From the NCBI RefSeq assembly GCF_022844445.1, contig NZ_JALHLS010000015.1, positions 1 through 59,402 of the forward strand: a DNA stretch of 59,402 nt, given 5' to 3'. This document shows positions 26,312-35,670 of this stretch, in pieces (the first letter of the stretch is position 1; every line of letters begins with the position of its first letter). The notes under the pieces are model-generated. The model was given only the letters and a program-made list of their open reading frames with translations. It did not search any database and was not told the DNA's origin. This DNA comes from Hyphomonas sp. GTDB lineage: Bacteria > Pseudomonadota > Alphaproteobacteria > Caulobacterales > Hyphomonadaceae. A program made the translations under genes and the position numbers.

Positions 26312-27322
26312 CTAGCCGCCTGACGTTTGGGAGATTGCCGGCGCGCCCTTAGCTGACGGAGATCCTGTTTCTCTCGGCTGGAAAGTATCCCGGCGCCACT
26401 TCCGGAAACGGCGAGCAGCATGCCGAAAATAGCCCCCCCCCAATACGTGGGCCGCAACCGAGTCCGCCCGGTAGCTGGCGGCAAGCCGTGCGGCCCGGGC
26501 CGGGTCCTGAATGATGATGGACCCGGGCGAGAGATCCGCGTCTTTGCGGAACACTGCCGTGGTTGTCATGAGCGGTCCTGCGCAGACGGCAACCATGCCA
26601 TTCAGCCGAAGAGCGACGTCGAGCGTTTCTGGCGTAAACCCGTAGATATGCGCGAAGTGAAACCTCTCGAAGCTCGGTTTGTCATTCGCACGCATATCGG
26701 GGACAGAGATGTAAAGCCGACCGTCCGGCTTTAGCCATTGCGCCATGGCTGCAAGGGCGGCCATCGGATCACGCAGATGCTCGACGACCTGTTGGCAGGT
26801 CACAACGTCAAATCCGCCCAGTGGCAGGTCGGCCTGCTGCCAGGGCGCATTGATGACATCGATCCCATACTCAGAACGGGCAAACTCCGCATAGGTGCGC
26901 CCTGGTTCTATGCCGATGACTTCACAGCCTTTGTCCTTTGCAAGCTTGAGAAACTCCCCGGTCCCGCAGCCGAGGTCCAGGACCCGGGCGCCCGGTTTCA
27001 GTGCGTCCGCCAGAAGTGCCGCACGGTTTCGTGCTTCCCGCATTGATCTGACGAGATGGAATTTGGGCGGGCGACTGCCGGCCATCTGATAATCGAGCCG
27101 GTACTCATTTCGGTAGTAGTGATCGAGCTCCGCGTCTGTCGGCATCGGGTCGGTCCGCATCAGTCCGCAGTCAGAACAGGCGACAGTTCTGAGCTTCTTC
27201 CAGCGCCGGTCGGTCTCGCAGATCACTGTTCTTGCGTGGCTGCCGCAGAGGTTGCAGATGATCGCCTCGCCTGCGTAGGGATATGCTGTGAAAGGGATGA
27301 CGCTTTGGAAGAAATTGCTCAT
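26312..27322 (-). CDS. SAM-dependent methyltransferase with zinc-ribbon N-terminus
   Basis: 336 aa from the ATG at 27322 (a second ATG at 27340 adds six residues). An N-terminal ribbon with CNLCG and CSDCGL (about 24-60) precedes a class I methyltransferase domain with the SAM motif VLDLGCGTGEF and VVTCQQVVEHLRDP, ending in GRLYISVPDM. This layout occurs in sugar or surface-polysaccharide methyltransferases. Oddly, the C-terminal coding part contains nine G in a row (26433-26441 on the plus strand as C9), encoding Gly-Gly-Gly; gain or loss of one base would replace the last roughly 45 residues. No glycan genes are adjacent. Confidence 0.8.
   Translation of the reverse strand: MSNFFQSVIPFTAYPYAGEAIICNLCGSHARTVICETDRRWKKLRTVACSDCGLMRTDPMPTDAELDHYYRNEYRLDYQMAGSRPPKFHLVRSMREARNRAALLADALKPGARVLDLGCGTGEFLKLAKDKGCEVIGIEPGRTYAEFARSEYGIDVINAPWQQADLPLGGFDVVTCQQVVEHLRDPMAALAAMAQWLKPDGRLYISVPDMRANDKPSFERFHFAHIYGFTPETLDVALRLNGMVAVCAGPLMTTTAVFRKDADLSPGSIIIQDPARAARLAASYRADSVAAHVLGGGYFRHAARRFRKWRRDTFQPRETGSPSAKGAPAISQTSGG
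26433..26441. repeat. C9/G9 homopolymer inside methyltransferase gene
   Basis: Nine consecutive C on the plus strand (G9 in the coding strand). It is a candidate slippage site for phase variation or a sequencing-error site. In the given read the methyltransferase frame stays open through it. Confidence 0.8.
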
Positions 27323-27344
27323 CAGTATCTGCTCGCACAAGGGT

Positions 27345-27356
27345 CCTGGGCCCAGG
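27345..27356. promoter_or_regulatory. 12-bp palindrome upstream of response regulator
   Basis: CCTGGGCCCAGG is a perfect palindrome in the 73-nt gap between the divergent methyltransferase and response-regulator genes. It may be an operator; binding protein unknown. Confidence 0.35.
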
Positions 27357-27395
27357 CTGCAATACTTTTCTGATGAGAAGCTGACGGACTGAGAT

Positions 27396-28076
27396 ATGCG
27401 CGTACTTCTGGTCGAGGACCATCTCAGGCTCGGACAAAGCCTTCATGACGCGATGTCCAGGGAGGCCTACAGTCCGGACTGGGTCGTCAGCCTCGCCGAT
27501 GCCCGCGCTGCCCTTGCCTGCGCCGATTACAGCCTGGTGCTTCTTGATCTGGGTTTGCCGGATGGCAGCGGTCTTGAATTGCTCAAGAGCCTCAGGGCGT
27601 CGGGTAATCATATGCCGGTCCTTGTTATGACAGCCCGGGGCGGGTTGAATGATCGGATCGATGGCCTGGATCGCGGCGCAGATGATTACCTCGTCAAACC
27701 TTTCGCGATTGCCGAACTCCTCTCGAGGTGCCGCGCTCTGCTGCGGCGTCCCGCGTCGCTGGACGCCGCGGAGGAGGCCTTCGGAAACATCGAACTTTTC
27801 ATGGCTAAGGGCGAAGTCCGGATACAGGGTCACCCCATCATGATTGCCCGCCGGGAACTGCAACTGCTCCATTCCCTGCTCAAACGCCGGCAAAGACTTT
27901 GTTCCAGAGCCTTCCTCGAAAACGAGCTCTACAATTTCAATACGGCAGCGGGCCCGAACGCATTGGAAGCATCGGTCTCCCGCCTGCGTGCCATCTTGAA
28001 AAGTGGCGGGGCAACAGCGACTGTTCGTACCGTGCGTGGGGTCGGCTACATTCTGGAACTTGGCGATGTCAGTTAA
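27396..28076 (+). CDS. OmpR-family response regulator
   Basis: A 226-aa two-component response regulator. The receiver domain has the acidic pocket VEDH, phosphoacceptor Asp51 (LLDLGLPDG), Thr79 (VMTAR) and Lys101 (YLVKPF). The C-terminal winged helix ends RTVRGVGYILEL. It overlaps the sensor kinase start by 11 nt. QseB/PmrA-like in overall layout. The regulon is unknown; a palindrome upstream could be autoregulatory. Confidence 0.93.
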   Translation: MRVLLVEDHLRLGQSLHDAMSREAYSPDWVVSLADARAALACADYSLVLLDLGLPDGSGLELLKSLRASGNHMPVLVMTARGGLNDRIDGLDRGADDYLVKPFAIAELLSRCRALLRRPASLDAAEEAFGNIELFMAKGEVRIQGHPIMIARRELQLLHSLLKRRQRLCSRAFLENELYNFNTAAGPNALEASVSRLRAILKSGGATATVRTVRGVGYILELGDVS

Positions 28077-29433
28077 TGCCCGGCTATGGTCCCTGGCGGC
28101 GCGCATGCGCGGGCGGCTTGTCTGGGTGACCTGCGCGGTCACTGTTATGACGTCTCTGGTCGTTGCAGTTCACTATGGCGGCGACCCTTCAGATCTTCGT
28201 CAGAGAAAGGTTCTCGAACGCGCAGAAAGCATATCGAGACAGATCAGTACTCTGGATTCAAACAGCATCGCCGCTCTGGATGAAGGGGCGATAGGCGAAA
28301 AGATTTTTGACGAGCATCCGGAGGCCTATGGTTGGCGCGTTACCGACGATCAGTCACGGGTTCTGGCAAGCTCGCGGTTTGACTGGAGTGCAGTATCGGG
28401 TGTGCCCAAATCCGAAGCGGATGAGTGGACCCATGCACTTGACGCGGGCGGCTGGGTTGCTGGCAAGCGCTTCAATTGCAACAGCCGGTCCTGTGCCGTC
28501 GAGGTTATCGCACTGAGTGATCCTGCCAATCGGCTGCTCTGGCTGATACTCGGTGAGATCTTCGTCCACATCGTTTTGCCCATCCTGCCCTTTGCGCTTC
28601 TCATGCTTCTGGCGTCGCGGCGAATTATCGATGCAACGCTAAAGCCGCTCATCCAGATTCAGAAGCGGGCAAGATCCATAAGAGCGTTTCGTGATGTTGA
28701 GCCTATCGAACTCGAGGATGCTCCCCGTGAAGTCCGTGAGCTGACAACGGCGCTGAACGCGACTCTGTACCGGTTGAGAGAGGTAATGGAGCGAGAGCGC
28801 GAGTTCATGCTCGATGCCGCACACACGCTGCGAACGCCGCTCGCGGCGATAAAGGCGAATCTCGAAGTCAATCAGGAGAAGGTTGATCTGTCAGCCTTGC
28901 GAGCTGACATCGACGCCCTGATAAGGCTGTGCGAACAGATGCTGACCTCGGCACTGGCAGACCGTCTTCGTGTCAGCCCGCTGCAACGCGTAGACGCAGA
29001 GCAGCTGATCGTGAACGTCATCACGCGTCTTGATCCTCTGGCCCGTCAGGCCGGGGTTGAGCTCGCGTTCGAACGCCTGTCCGACAGGACGCTTGTGCAG
29101 GCCGAGGCCGATGCGTTGGCGATTGCACTGGGAAACCTGGTGGAGAATGCGGTTCAGCATGCGCCGAGGGGGTCGGAAGTTGTCATCGCCCTAAGCCAGG
29201 ATCCTCTGCTGATTTCGGTAAGGGATTGCGGGCCAGGCTTGTCCGGCCTGTGTCTGGACGACGTAAGAAAGCCTTTTGTCCGCGGGCCTGGCGAGAAAGC
29301 AGGTGGAGCGGGACTGGGATTGTCGATCGCCAATCGGATCATGGCGGCGCATGGAGGCCGGTTGGAGCTTCTGCCCGCAACCCCGTCCGGCCTGATTGCA
29401 AACCTGGTTTTTGAAAGCCAGGGACACTGCTGA
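28066..29433 (+). CDS. Membrane sensor histidine kinase
   Basis: 455 aa from the ATG at 28066, overlapping the response regulator end. First membrane helix about 18-36, a periplasmic sensor of about 120 residues with a Cys pair (FNCNSRSCAV), second helix about 158-183, then HAMP-like linker, and the H box FMLDAAHTLRTPLAAI with phospho-His253. N box LGNLVENAVQHA, G1 VRDCGPGL and G2 GAGLGLSIANRI are all present, so it should be catalytically active. Partner of the preceding response regulator. Confidence 0.92.
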   Translation: MSVNARLWSLAARMRGRLVWVTCAVTVMTSLVVAVHYGGDPSDLRQRKVLERAESISRQISTLDSNSIAALDEGAIGEKIFDEHPEAYGWRVTDDQSRVLASSRFDWSAVSGVPKSEADEWTHALDAGGWVAGKRFNCNSRSCAVEVIALSDPANRLLWLILGEIFVHIVLPILPFALLMLLASRRIIDATLKPLIQIQKRARSIRAFRDVEPIELEDAPREVRELTTALNATLYRLREVMEREREFMLDAAHTLRTPLAAIKANLEVNQEKVDLSALRADIDALIRLCEQMLTSALADRLRVSPLQRVDAEQLIVNVITRLDPLARQAGVELAFERLSDRTLVQAEADALAIALGNLVENAVQHAPRGSEVVIALSQDPLLISVRDCGPGLSGLCLDDVRKPFVRGPGEKAGGAGLGLSIANRIMAAHGGRLELLPATPSGLIANLVFESQGHC

Positions 29434-29474
29434 CATCCAACTCTCAAGCGCATCACTGCAGTGCACAGAAGGGC

Positions 29475-30305
29475 TTATCCGAGCCGCATGATCCGGCTCA
29501 GCATCAACATTCTGGCCTTAAGCTTCTGCTGCTCAAATACTTCCGCAGAATACCACAAGGTCTCAGTTTTTGGGGTCTGGCCGACCGCAACAATTTCGCC
29601 GTTGCAGTGATAAGTCACGCCTGCCTTCAGCGGACCGTCGGTCATTTGTAGCTCGATGCCACCATAGAGGCCGACACTGCCTTCCGGCAGGCAAACGAGA
29701 TGCGTCTCTACCGCGCGTAGTACATCTACGGCGAGATTCGTAGGAAGTGCCCCAGAGGTATAGGCTTCGATGGGCGCAGTGATGCCGGGAAGGTCCTGCC
29801 GCAGTCTCTCCTCCGGGATCCGCGACGGTATACCTGCGACCCTCGAACCGATCTTGACACCTGCAAGCAAGGGCCCCGGACCGGTGTCCTGTCTGGCCGC
29901 GAGCCGCTCGCCCAGGAGTGTCTGGCTTTTGGGGGCTCCAAGGCAAGCTGATCCTTCGCAGACAATCCGGCCCGCTTCATCCTCCATCTCGAGACGGGCA
30001 GACCCTGTGATCCTGTCGAAAGGCATCAGACGCGCCCTGACACTTTGTCCAGAGAGCGTCGCATTGCGGAAGTACACGGACATTGTGCCAGCGCTCAGCC
30101 AGGCTTCCCCGAAGCGCTCAATAAGCAGGGGAGCAAACTGCTCCATGTGGATAGAACCTGCGATCCAGCCTCCCTCGAGCCCCAGTTGCTGCGCGGTGCC
30201 GTCATTATGGATCGAGCCTTCCGCTTCTGCGGCAATGTTGACCGGTGTCTTCCAGGGGCTGAAAAGCGTGCCGTTACCGTCGGTTTCGAATGCAGTCCTG
30301 GTCAT
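29475..30305 (-). CDS. MaoC-like double hotdog protein
   Basis: 276 aa from the ATG at 30305, overlapping the acyl-CoA dehydrogenase stop by 4 nt. The segment EGSIHNDGTAQQLGLEGGW resembles the N-x-x-H-x-D-x-x-x-A-x-x-x-G signature of MaoC-type hydratases, and the following helix and strand fit a hotdog fold; a second, weaker half follows. The role would be hydration of an enoyl-CoA or a related lyase or thioesterase step after the dehydrogenase. The motif is not canonical, so the exact reaction is uncertain. Last gene of the operon starting at 33041. Confidence 0.65.
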   Translation of the reverse strand: MTRTAFETDGNGTLFSPWKTPVNIAAEAEGSIHNDGTAQQLGLEGGWIAGSIHMEQFAPLLIERFGEAWLSAGTMSVYFRNATLSGQSVRARLMPFDRITGSARLEMEDEAGRIVCEGSACLGAPKSQTLLGERLAARQDTGPGPLLAGVKIGSRVAGIPSRIPEERLRQDLPGITAPIEAYTSGALPTNLAVDVLRAVETHLVCLPEGSVGLYGGIELQMTDGPLKAGVTYHCNGEIVAVGQTPKTETLWYSAEVFEQQKLKARMLMLSRIMRLG

Positions 30306-31483
30306 TTCAGCCTCAGCACATGCTTCGTGATGATTTCTCTCTGGATCTCGTCGGTGCCGCCCGCGATGCTGGCGGCGCGCCCGGAAAAGTACCGGCTGAC
30401 TTCGCGCGCTGCCCATTCAGGTCCTGGCATGGAGAGCGCGTTCCAGGCCTGTGCTTCCCGGGTGAACGGCATGGTCCAGAAGCCGGCGGCATCCAGAAAG
30501 AGTGTTGTAGCACGCTGCACAAGCTGACTTCCCTTGAGCTTAAGGATCGAAGTGTATGGTCCTGGAACTTCGCCGGCCTCGAGTTCCGACAGGGCGCGAA
30601 GCTCTGTTGCTTCCAAGGCGGAAAGCTCCGTTTCGAGTTCAGACAGCCGGCTCAGGATACTCTCTTCTGAGCCTGCCTCTTCGCCCGCGGTATCCTGCTT
30701 CGCCAGCTCGGTTCGCAGGCGGCGCGTGAGAAATATGGAAAGTGAAATGTTTGCCAGCCCTGTCCGTTCATGGGTGAGGAGACCTTTGGCGTAGGTCCAT
30801 CCTAAACCTTCTTCACCGATCCGGTTTTCTATCGGGACACGAACATTCTCGAAGATGACCTGGTTGAGGTGGTGCATTCCGTCAATCGTCGGAATCGGCC
30901 GGATGGTGATGCCGGGAGTAGACAGGTCAATCAGCAGGAACGAGATGCCCTCTTGCCGGCGCTCCGTTTCCTGCGTCCGTACAAGGCAGAACATCCAATG
31001 TGCTATGTGCGCCCAACTCGTCCAGATCTTCTCGCCATTCACAACATAGTCATTTCCATCTCGGTCCGCACGCGTTCGCAACGCGGCAAGGTCCGAACCG
31101 GCACCTGGCTCTGAGTATCCCTGGCACCATTCGACCTCGTTCCCCAGAATGCCTGGCAGGTGACGCGCGCACTGCTCGGGGCTGCCGTATCCCTGCAGTA
31201 TCGGCGAGAGCATCATCATGCCCATACCGCCGAGCTGCGCGGGCACGCCGTTGGAGGCTGTCTCCCGCTCCCAGATATAGCGTTGGGTTGCGCTCCAGCC
31301 CGGACCGCCGAACTCGGTTGACCATTTGTAGGCGGCCCAACCTCTTGCGAGCAGTGAATTGACCCATTCCTGCCTGTGTGCAGGTGAATCATTGTAGGGC
31401 CGGGACGGGGGGAAATGACCCGCAACAAGTGAGCGCACTTCCTTGCGAAAGTCCTCTTCGGCCTTTGTGAACCTGTATTCCAT
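30302..31483 (-). CDS. Acyl-CoA dehydrogenase
   Basis: 393 aa from the ATG at 31483, 7 nt after the acyl-CoA ligase stop. Typical ACAD features: CQGYSEPGAGSDLAALRTRA (FAD/substrate loop), VNGEKIWTSWAHIA, and the C-terminal SIAGGTDEIQREIITKHVL. A Glu-rich insert around 270-310 lies between the middle and C-terminal domains. It introduces a C-C double bond into a CoA thioester, using the ligase product. ACADs of this size in such islands often act on bulky or side-chain acids; the substrate is unassigned. Confidence 0.92.
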   Translation of the reverse strand: MEYRFTKAEEDFRKEVRSLVAGHFPPSRPYNDSPAHRQEWVNSLLARGWAAYKWSTEFGGPGWSATQRYIWERETASNGVPAQLGGMGMMMLSPILQGYGSPEQCARHLPGILGNEVEWCQGYSEPGAGSDLAALRTRADRDGNDYVVNGEKIWTSWAHIAHWMFCLVRTQETERRQEGISFLLIDLSTPGITIRPIPTIDGMHHLNQVIFENVRVPIENRIGEEGLGWTYAKGLLTHERTGLANISLSIFLTRRLRTELAKQDTAGEEAGSEESILSRLSELETELSALEATELRALSELEAGEVPGPYTSILKLKGSQLVQRATTLFLDAAGFWTMPFTREAQAWNALSMPGPEWAAREVSRYFSGRAASIAGGTDEIQREIITKHVLRLK

Positions 31484-31490
31484 AGCGCCC

Positions 31491-33041
31491 TCAGATTCTC
31501 TTCTCTCGGCCTGCCCAGTAGGGAGCTCGAACGCGCTCTCGTGAAATTTTCCCGCTGGGCAGCCTCGGAAGTTCTTCCACGAACTCAACGGAGCGGGGCT
31601 GCTTAAACCTGGAGAGCGTTCGGGACGCAGTTTCCAGTATCTCCGATGCAAGACCTTCGCTCGCGACATAGCCAGGCTTCAGCTGGACGACGGCGCGCAC
31701 TTCTTCGCCCCATTCGTCGTTTGGTGCGCCGATTGTGCAAACATCGGCGACGGCCGGATGCCGTGCGAGAGCGTCATCAATCTCCTGAGGGTATATGTTT
31801 ACGCCGCCAGAGATGATGCAGTCGGCGGAGCGGCCGGTGAGGAAGAGAAAGTCATCCTCGTCAACATGACCGATATCGCCTAATGTGAAGTAGCCGTCGC
31901 GGCTCTGCGCCGCCGTCTTATCGGGAGCCTTGAAGTACTCGAAGGGATTGATCGGGTCTGCCCGGTGATAAATTGTGCCATCCGTTCCGGAAGATGCAGG
32001 CGTGCCGTTTTCATCAAGGATACGGACGGATCCGTCGCCCGGTACGCGGCCCACGCTGCCTGGCTTCCTAAGCCATTCCTCCGCAGTTATATGGATACCC
32101 GCCCCGCCTTCGGAGCCGGCATAGTACTCGTGCAGGACAGGTCCGAACCAGTCGATCATGGCACGCTTGACTTCCGGCGGGCAGGGCGCTGCGCCATGGA
32201 AAATCTTCCGGACCGATCGGATATCAAACTGCTCTCGCTCTGCTGCAGGCAAGGCCAGAAGACGCTGGAACATGATCGGGACCATGTGCGCGTGAGTGAT
32301 ACTCTCGCGTGCGATGATCTCGAGGACCTGCCGGCTATCCCAGCCGTCAAGCAGTACAATTCTGACGCCTGAGGCAAGAGGCCAGCGAATATCGAACAGG
32401 AGCGGCGCAGCATGATAAGCCGGGCCGCAGCAGAGCTGGACGTCCGTCCCCGGATCAAAAGCCGCAAATGTCCCCGTAAGCTGCGGGGAAACTGGTTCAG
32501 GGAGCCTGCGCAGGACCCCTTTGGGGCGTCCAGTCGTTCCGGAGGTGTAGAGCATGATCGTACCATGCACCGGGCTTTCGAGTTCCGCTCCGCTGTGGGA
32601 GGCAATGACTTCATCAAAATCTTCGCAGCCGGGTGTTCTGCCGCCGACTGTGAGTTTCAGGACTGTCGAACCAAGGCGCGCGGTGAAGTCAGCGGTCATG
32701 AAGCGTGCCTCTGCGACGATTGCACGTGCTTCACAGTCCTCGACGATGTAGGAAGCTTCGGCGTCCGAAAGATGCCAGTTCACCGGTGTCAGTCTGAGAC
32801 CCGTGCGCTGGCTCGCAAGGAAGGTTTCGACGAATTCGCACCGATTGCTGCACATGAGCGCAATTCCGTCTCCCGGGCGCAGGCCGCTGTCCCGGAACAC
32901 CCGCGCCAACCGATTTGCGTTCTCATGCAGGGTTCTGAAGGTTCGGTGGGAACGGACATCCTGAACAGCCACCCTGTCTGGCCAGCGAGCAGCATGGATC
33001 GCACTCATCATGCCGTGTGAGACAGCCTCCTCCATCGTCAT
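31491..33041 (-). CDS. AMP-forming acyl-CoA ligase
   Basis: 516-aa ANL-family ligase that activates a carboxylic acid to its CoA ester with ATP. Motifs: TIMLYTSGTTGRPKGV (P-loop-like, about 160-175), YYAGSEGG (A5 position), YFTLGDIGHVDEDDFLFLTG and the C-terminal GVNIYPQEID and LPRLPSGKISRERV with the catalytic Lys. First gene of the minus-strand operon. GGAG lies 9-12 nt before the ATG, and an operator-like element lies 20 nt upstream. Confidence 0.93.
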   Translation of the reverse strand: MTMEEAVSHGMMSAIHAARWPDRVAVQDVRSHRTFRTLHENANRLARVFRDSGLRPGDGIALMCSNRCEFVETFLASQRTGLRLTPVNWHLSDAEASYIVEDCEARAIVAEARFMTADFTARLGSTVLKLTVGGRTPGCEDFDEVIASHSGAELESPVHGTIMLYTSGTTGRPKGVLRRLPEPVSPQLTGTFAAFDPGTDVQLCCGPAYHAAPLLFDIRWPLASGVRIVLLDGWDSRQVLEIIARESITHAHMVPIMFQRLLALPAAEREQFDIRSVRKIFHGAAPCPPEVKRAMIDWFGPVLHEYYAGSEGGAGIHITAEEWLRKPGSVGRVPGDGSVRILDENGTPASSGTDGTIYHRADPINPFEYFKAPDKTAAQSRDGYFTLGDIGHVDEDDFLFLTGRSADCIISGGVNIYPQEIDDALARHPAVADVCTIGAPNDEWGEEVRAVVQLKPGYVASEGLASEILETASRTLSRFKQPRSVEFVEELPRLPSGKISRERVRAPYWAGREKRI

Positions 33042-33061
33042 CTGTGTTTCTCCGTCCCTTT

Positions 33062-33081
33062 AATTGACGAGAAGTATAATA
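33062..33081 (+). promoter_or_regulatory. Regulon element copy a (AATTGAC-GAGAAG-TATAATA)
   Basis: 13 of 14 fixed bases of the consensus TATTGAC-N6-TATAATA. It lies 20 nt upstream of the acyl-CoA ligase start, in the opposite orientation to the other copies relative to the gene, which is allowed because the element is an imperfect palindrome (TATT...AATA). Confidence 0.75.
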
Positions 33082-33117
33082 AACCCCGGGGGCGGCCGCA
33101 ACCTTGGGCCCGGGGTT
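33082..33117. repeat. Inverted repeat between two regulon elements
   Basis: AACCCCGGG and CCCGGGGTT form 9-bp perfect arms around an 18-nt spacer in the middle of the divergent ligase/receptor promoter region. Possible insulator hairpin or extra operator; no T-run. Confidence 0.5.
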
Positions 33118-33198
33118 CGGTCCTGATTCTCTTCAATTTCCCTGTCGCGTTGCTGACGATCATTTTAATAACCCTTGACGAGGCCGTCCGCGACTCTT

Positions 33199-33218
33199 TA
33201 TTGACTTAACGTATAATA
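33199..33218 (+). promoter_or_regulatory. Regulon element copy b (TATTGAC-TTAACG-TATAATA)
   Basis: Exact match to the consensus, 28 nt upstream of the TonB receptor start codon. The TATAAT may double as the -10 box, so a repressor bound here would block the promoter. Confidence 0.85.
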
Positions 33219-33246
33219 AGGGCATCGACGCCTTAGGGAGGAAAAT

Positions 33247-35610
33247 ATGAACAACAGGAAATCCATTCTGAGCGGATCGCGTTTGGCCGCATCCGTGTCC
33301 GCTGTCGCACTTGCGGGCCTTCTTGCGCCGGTTGTGCACGCGCAAGAGGAGGCTGCCGAAGCGGGGGCTTCGGACAGGCGGCTCGAAACCGTCACCGTCG
33401 TTGCCCAGAAGAAGGAAGAGTCGATCCAGGATGTCCCGATTGCGATCAGCGCCTTCGGCGACGAAGCGCTCGAGCGGGCGCAGATTGAGGATGCAACCGA
33501 CCTGCAGCTATCGATCCCGAACGCCGTGCTCGTTGGCAACGAGAACCTGACAATTCGCGGGATCGGCGGCGGTGGTGTAGGCGCTTTCATCAACTTCGCC
33601 GGGATCGGGCAGGTGCCACAGAACGAGTTTTTCGATCTTGAACGGATCGAAGTCCTGCGAGGACCGCAAGGCACGCTGTATGGCCGCAACACGACGGGCG
33701 GCGCGGTGAACATCATTACCCGCAAGCCGGATGATACCTTCGGCGGCGATCTCAGCTTGCAGCTTGGGAACTTCGAGACGGTCCGGGTTGGTGGTGCTCT
33801 GAACATCCCGCTCGCAAACGGCATTGGTCAGCGCTTTGCGGGGTATAGCCAGAAGCGAGACGGGTTCACCGAGAACCTGTTTACCGGCAACAATATCGAT
33901 GACCGGGACCAGTGGGCACTCCGCAGCACGACGAGCCTCGATTTCGGCAATACTCAGGCCGACCTCGTCCTCGGGTATTTTGAGGAGAACAGCTCGCGCG
34001 CGCGCGAGACCAAGCGCCTTTGCACCGCCGACCCCGTACTTGGTTGCAGCGCGACGTCACTCGGTGTGGACTCGCCCGCGTCGCAGACGACGATTCTCCA
34101 GAGCCTTATCGGGTTCACAGGGGTTGCCTCGGGCGGATTGATTTACGCTGGCGCCCCCAACCCAACCGACCTTCGGCAGGTCTCAGCCGACTATGATCCG
34201 ACCTATGACGCGGAACAGTTCTATGGGACGCTGAACGTCGACCATGACTTTGGCTCCCTCGTCCTGACCTCAGTCACTGGCTTCAACTGGAACGAAAGTC
34301 TTGGCACGACAGACTGGGACAACTCGGCCCTGCCATACCGCTTTACAGCACCGCTGACCTATCGCCTGAACGCAGATACGGTAATTGCGACGAACCAGCT
34401 TCGGACTACGGACAGTTTTGCCGCTGATAACCAGACCTGGACGCAGGAGGTGCGACTCGGTTCTCAGCTCGAAGGGCCAATCAACTTTGTGGCAGGTGTG
34501 TTCTATTCAGATACCAAGGCATCGAACTCATTTCGAACCTGGCATCCGGCAATCGAATACCTGCAGCGTGCGCTTGGGCGTCCCCCTGAGACTTGGTTCG
34601 TGAACACTGAAACGCCTGAGTCACGCCAGGAAGCCTGGGCCTTGTTTGGAGAAGGCTATGTGGACCTGGGTCCGGACACCAAGCTGACCGTCGGTGCCCG
34701 CTATACCGAAGAAGAAAGATCCATCCGGACCCGTGCAATCGTCCTTTCACCGCTGCGGCCTTTCACAGTCGCAGATCTTGAAGGTGACAAGTGGACGGGC
34801 AAGGTTGCGATTGATCACAAGGCTGACCTGCCGTTGACGGACGAGACCTTGCTCTTCGCTTCTCTTTCAACAGGCTTCAAGAGCGGCGGCCTCAATCCTG
34901 GAAGCAATGTCAAGCCGAGCTTCGACGAGGAAACGGTCACAGCGTTCGAACTGGGTGCAAAGAATACCCTTCTCGATGGCTCGATGCGCGCGAACCTTTC
35001 CGGCTTCTACTACGACTATGCAGGCCTTCAGCTTGCGCAGCGGATCAATGCTGCCTTTCTGACGTCAAATGCGGATGCGACCGTCTGGGGGCTTGAGGGT
35101 GAGTTTACCTGGGCTCCTGCCGATGGATGGCTGCTTGATTCTAACGTTTCGTATCTCAATACTGAGATTGGAGACTTCGCGACGGTGGACGCCGCCAACC
35201 CGGCACAAAGTGCCACGGCCACCACCCCGGAAGTGTTCATCAACCTGAAAGGCAATGAGCTGCCGCACTCTCCGGAGTTCAAGATCAAGGTTGGCGGTCA
35301 GTACAGTTGGGATGTCGGGCGCGATGACTGGCAGGCAACCCTTCGGGCGGATGCGGCCTGGCAAAGCGAATACTTCGCGCGGGAGTTCAACATCCCAACG
35401 GACCAGATCGATGCGTGGGGTTTCCTTGACTTCCAGGCAAAACTCGCCAGCGCAGACAAGGGTTGGTCGGTGAGCGCTTACGTCAAGAACGTGACGGATG
35501 AGGATAACATCACCAATATCATCATCGAAGACGCCCTGATCGGAAGATACCGGAATGCAAGGATCCTCGAGCCGCGAACCTATGGCGTGATCCTGACGAA
35601 GGACTTCTGA
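33247..35610 (+). CDS. TonB-dependent outer-membrane receptor
   Basis: 787 aa with signal peptide (VSAVALAGLLAPVVHAQ), a TonB-box-like segment (LETVTVVAQKKEESIQDVPIAISAFG), plug domain with IRGIGGGGVG, and VEVLRGPQGTLYGRNTTGGAVNII in the classic IEVLRGPQGTLYGR form, then a 22-strand-type barrel ending in an aromatic residue (VILTKDF). Transports a bulky scarce substrate across the outer membrane. SD AGGGAGG lies before the ATG. Strong terminator downstream. The FecA-like N-terminal signalling domain is absent. The control element and neighbours point to the substrate of the catabolic island. Confidence 0.94.
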   Translation: MNNRKSILSGSRLAASVSAVALAGLLAPVVHAQEEAAEAGASDRRLETVTVVAQKKEESIQDVPIAISAFGDEALERAQIEDATDLQLSIPNAVLVGNENLTIRGIGGGGVGAFINFAGIGQVPQNEFFDLERIEVLRGPQGTLYGRNTTGGAVNIITRKPDDTFGGDLSLQLGNFETVRVGGALNIPLANGIGQRFAGYSQKRDGFTENLFTGNNIDDRDQWALRSTTSLDFGNTQADLVLGYFEENSSRARETKRLCTADPVLGCSATSLGVDSPASQTTILQSLIGFTGVASGGLIYAGAPNPTDLRQVSADYDPTYDAEQFYGTLNVDHDFGSLVLTSVTGFNWNESLGTTDWDNSALPYRFTAPLTYRLNADTVIATNQLRTTDSFAADNQTWTQEVRLGSQLEGPINFVAGVFYSDTKASNSFRTWHPAIEYLQRALGRPPETWFVNTETPESRQEAWALFGEGYVDLGPDTKLTVGARYTEEERSIRTRAIVLSPLRPFTVADLEGDKWTGKVAIDHKADLPLTDETLLFASLSTGFKSGGLNPGSNVKPSFDEETVTAFELGAKNTLLDGSMRANLSGFYYDYAGLQLAQRINAAFLTSNADATVWGLEGEFTWAPADGWLLDSNVSYLNTEIGDFATVDAANPAQSATATTPEVFINLKGNELPHSPEFKIKVGGQYSWDVGRDDWQATLRADAAWQSEYFAREFNIPTDQIDAWGFLDFQAKLASADKGWSVSAYVKNVTDEDNITNIIIEDALIGRYRNARILEPRTYGVILTKDF

Positions 35611-35670
35611 ACCTCGTTCCAGACCGGGCCGCGCAGAAGATTTCCTCCCGTCCATTGCGGCTCTCACCTA

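Noticed and set aside
25987..26484. 165-aa minus-strand frame overlapping the methyltransferase end
   Set aside because: No motif and Arg/Pro/Ser-rich; only relevant as the alternative product if the G9 tract slips.
33201..33217. TTGACT and TATAAT of the element as a sigma-70 -35/-10 pair
   Set aside because: The spacing is 5-6 nt instead of 16-18 nt; the fixed spacing is shared by all copies, which fits a protein-binding site better.
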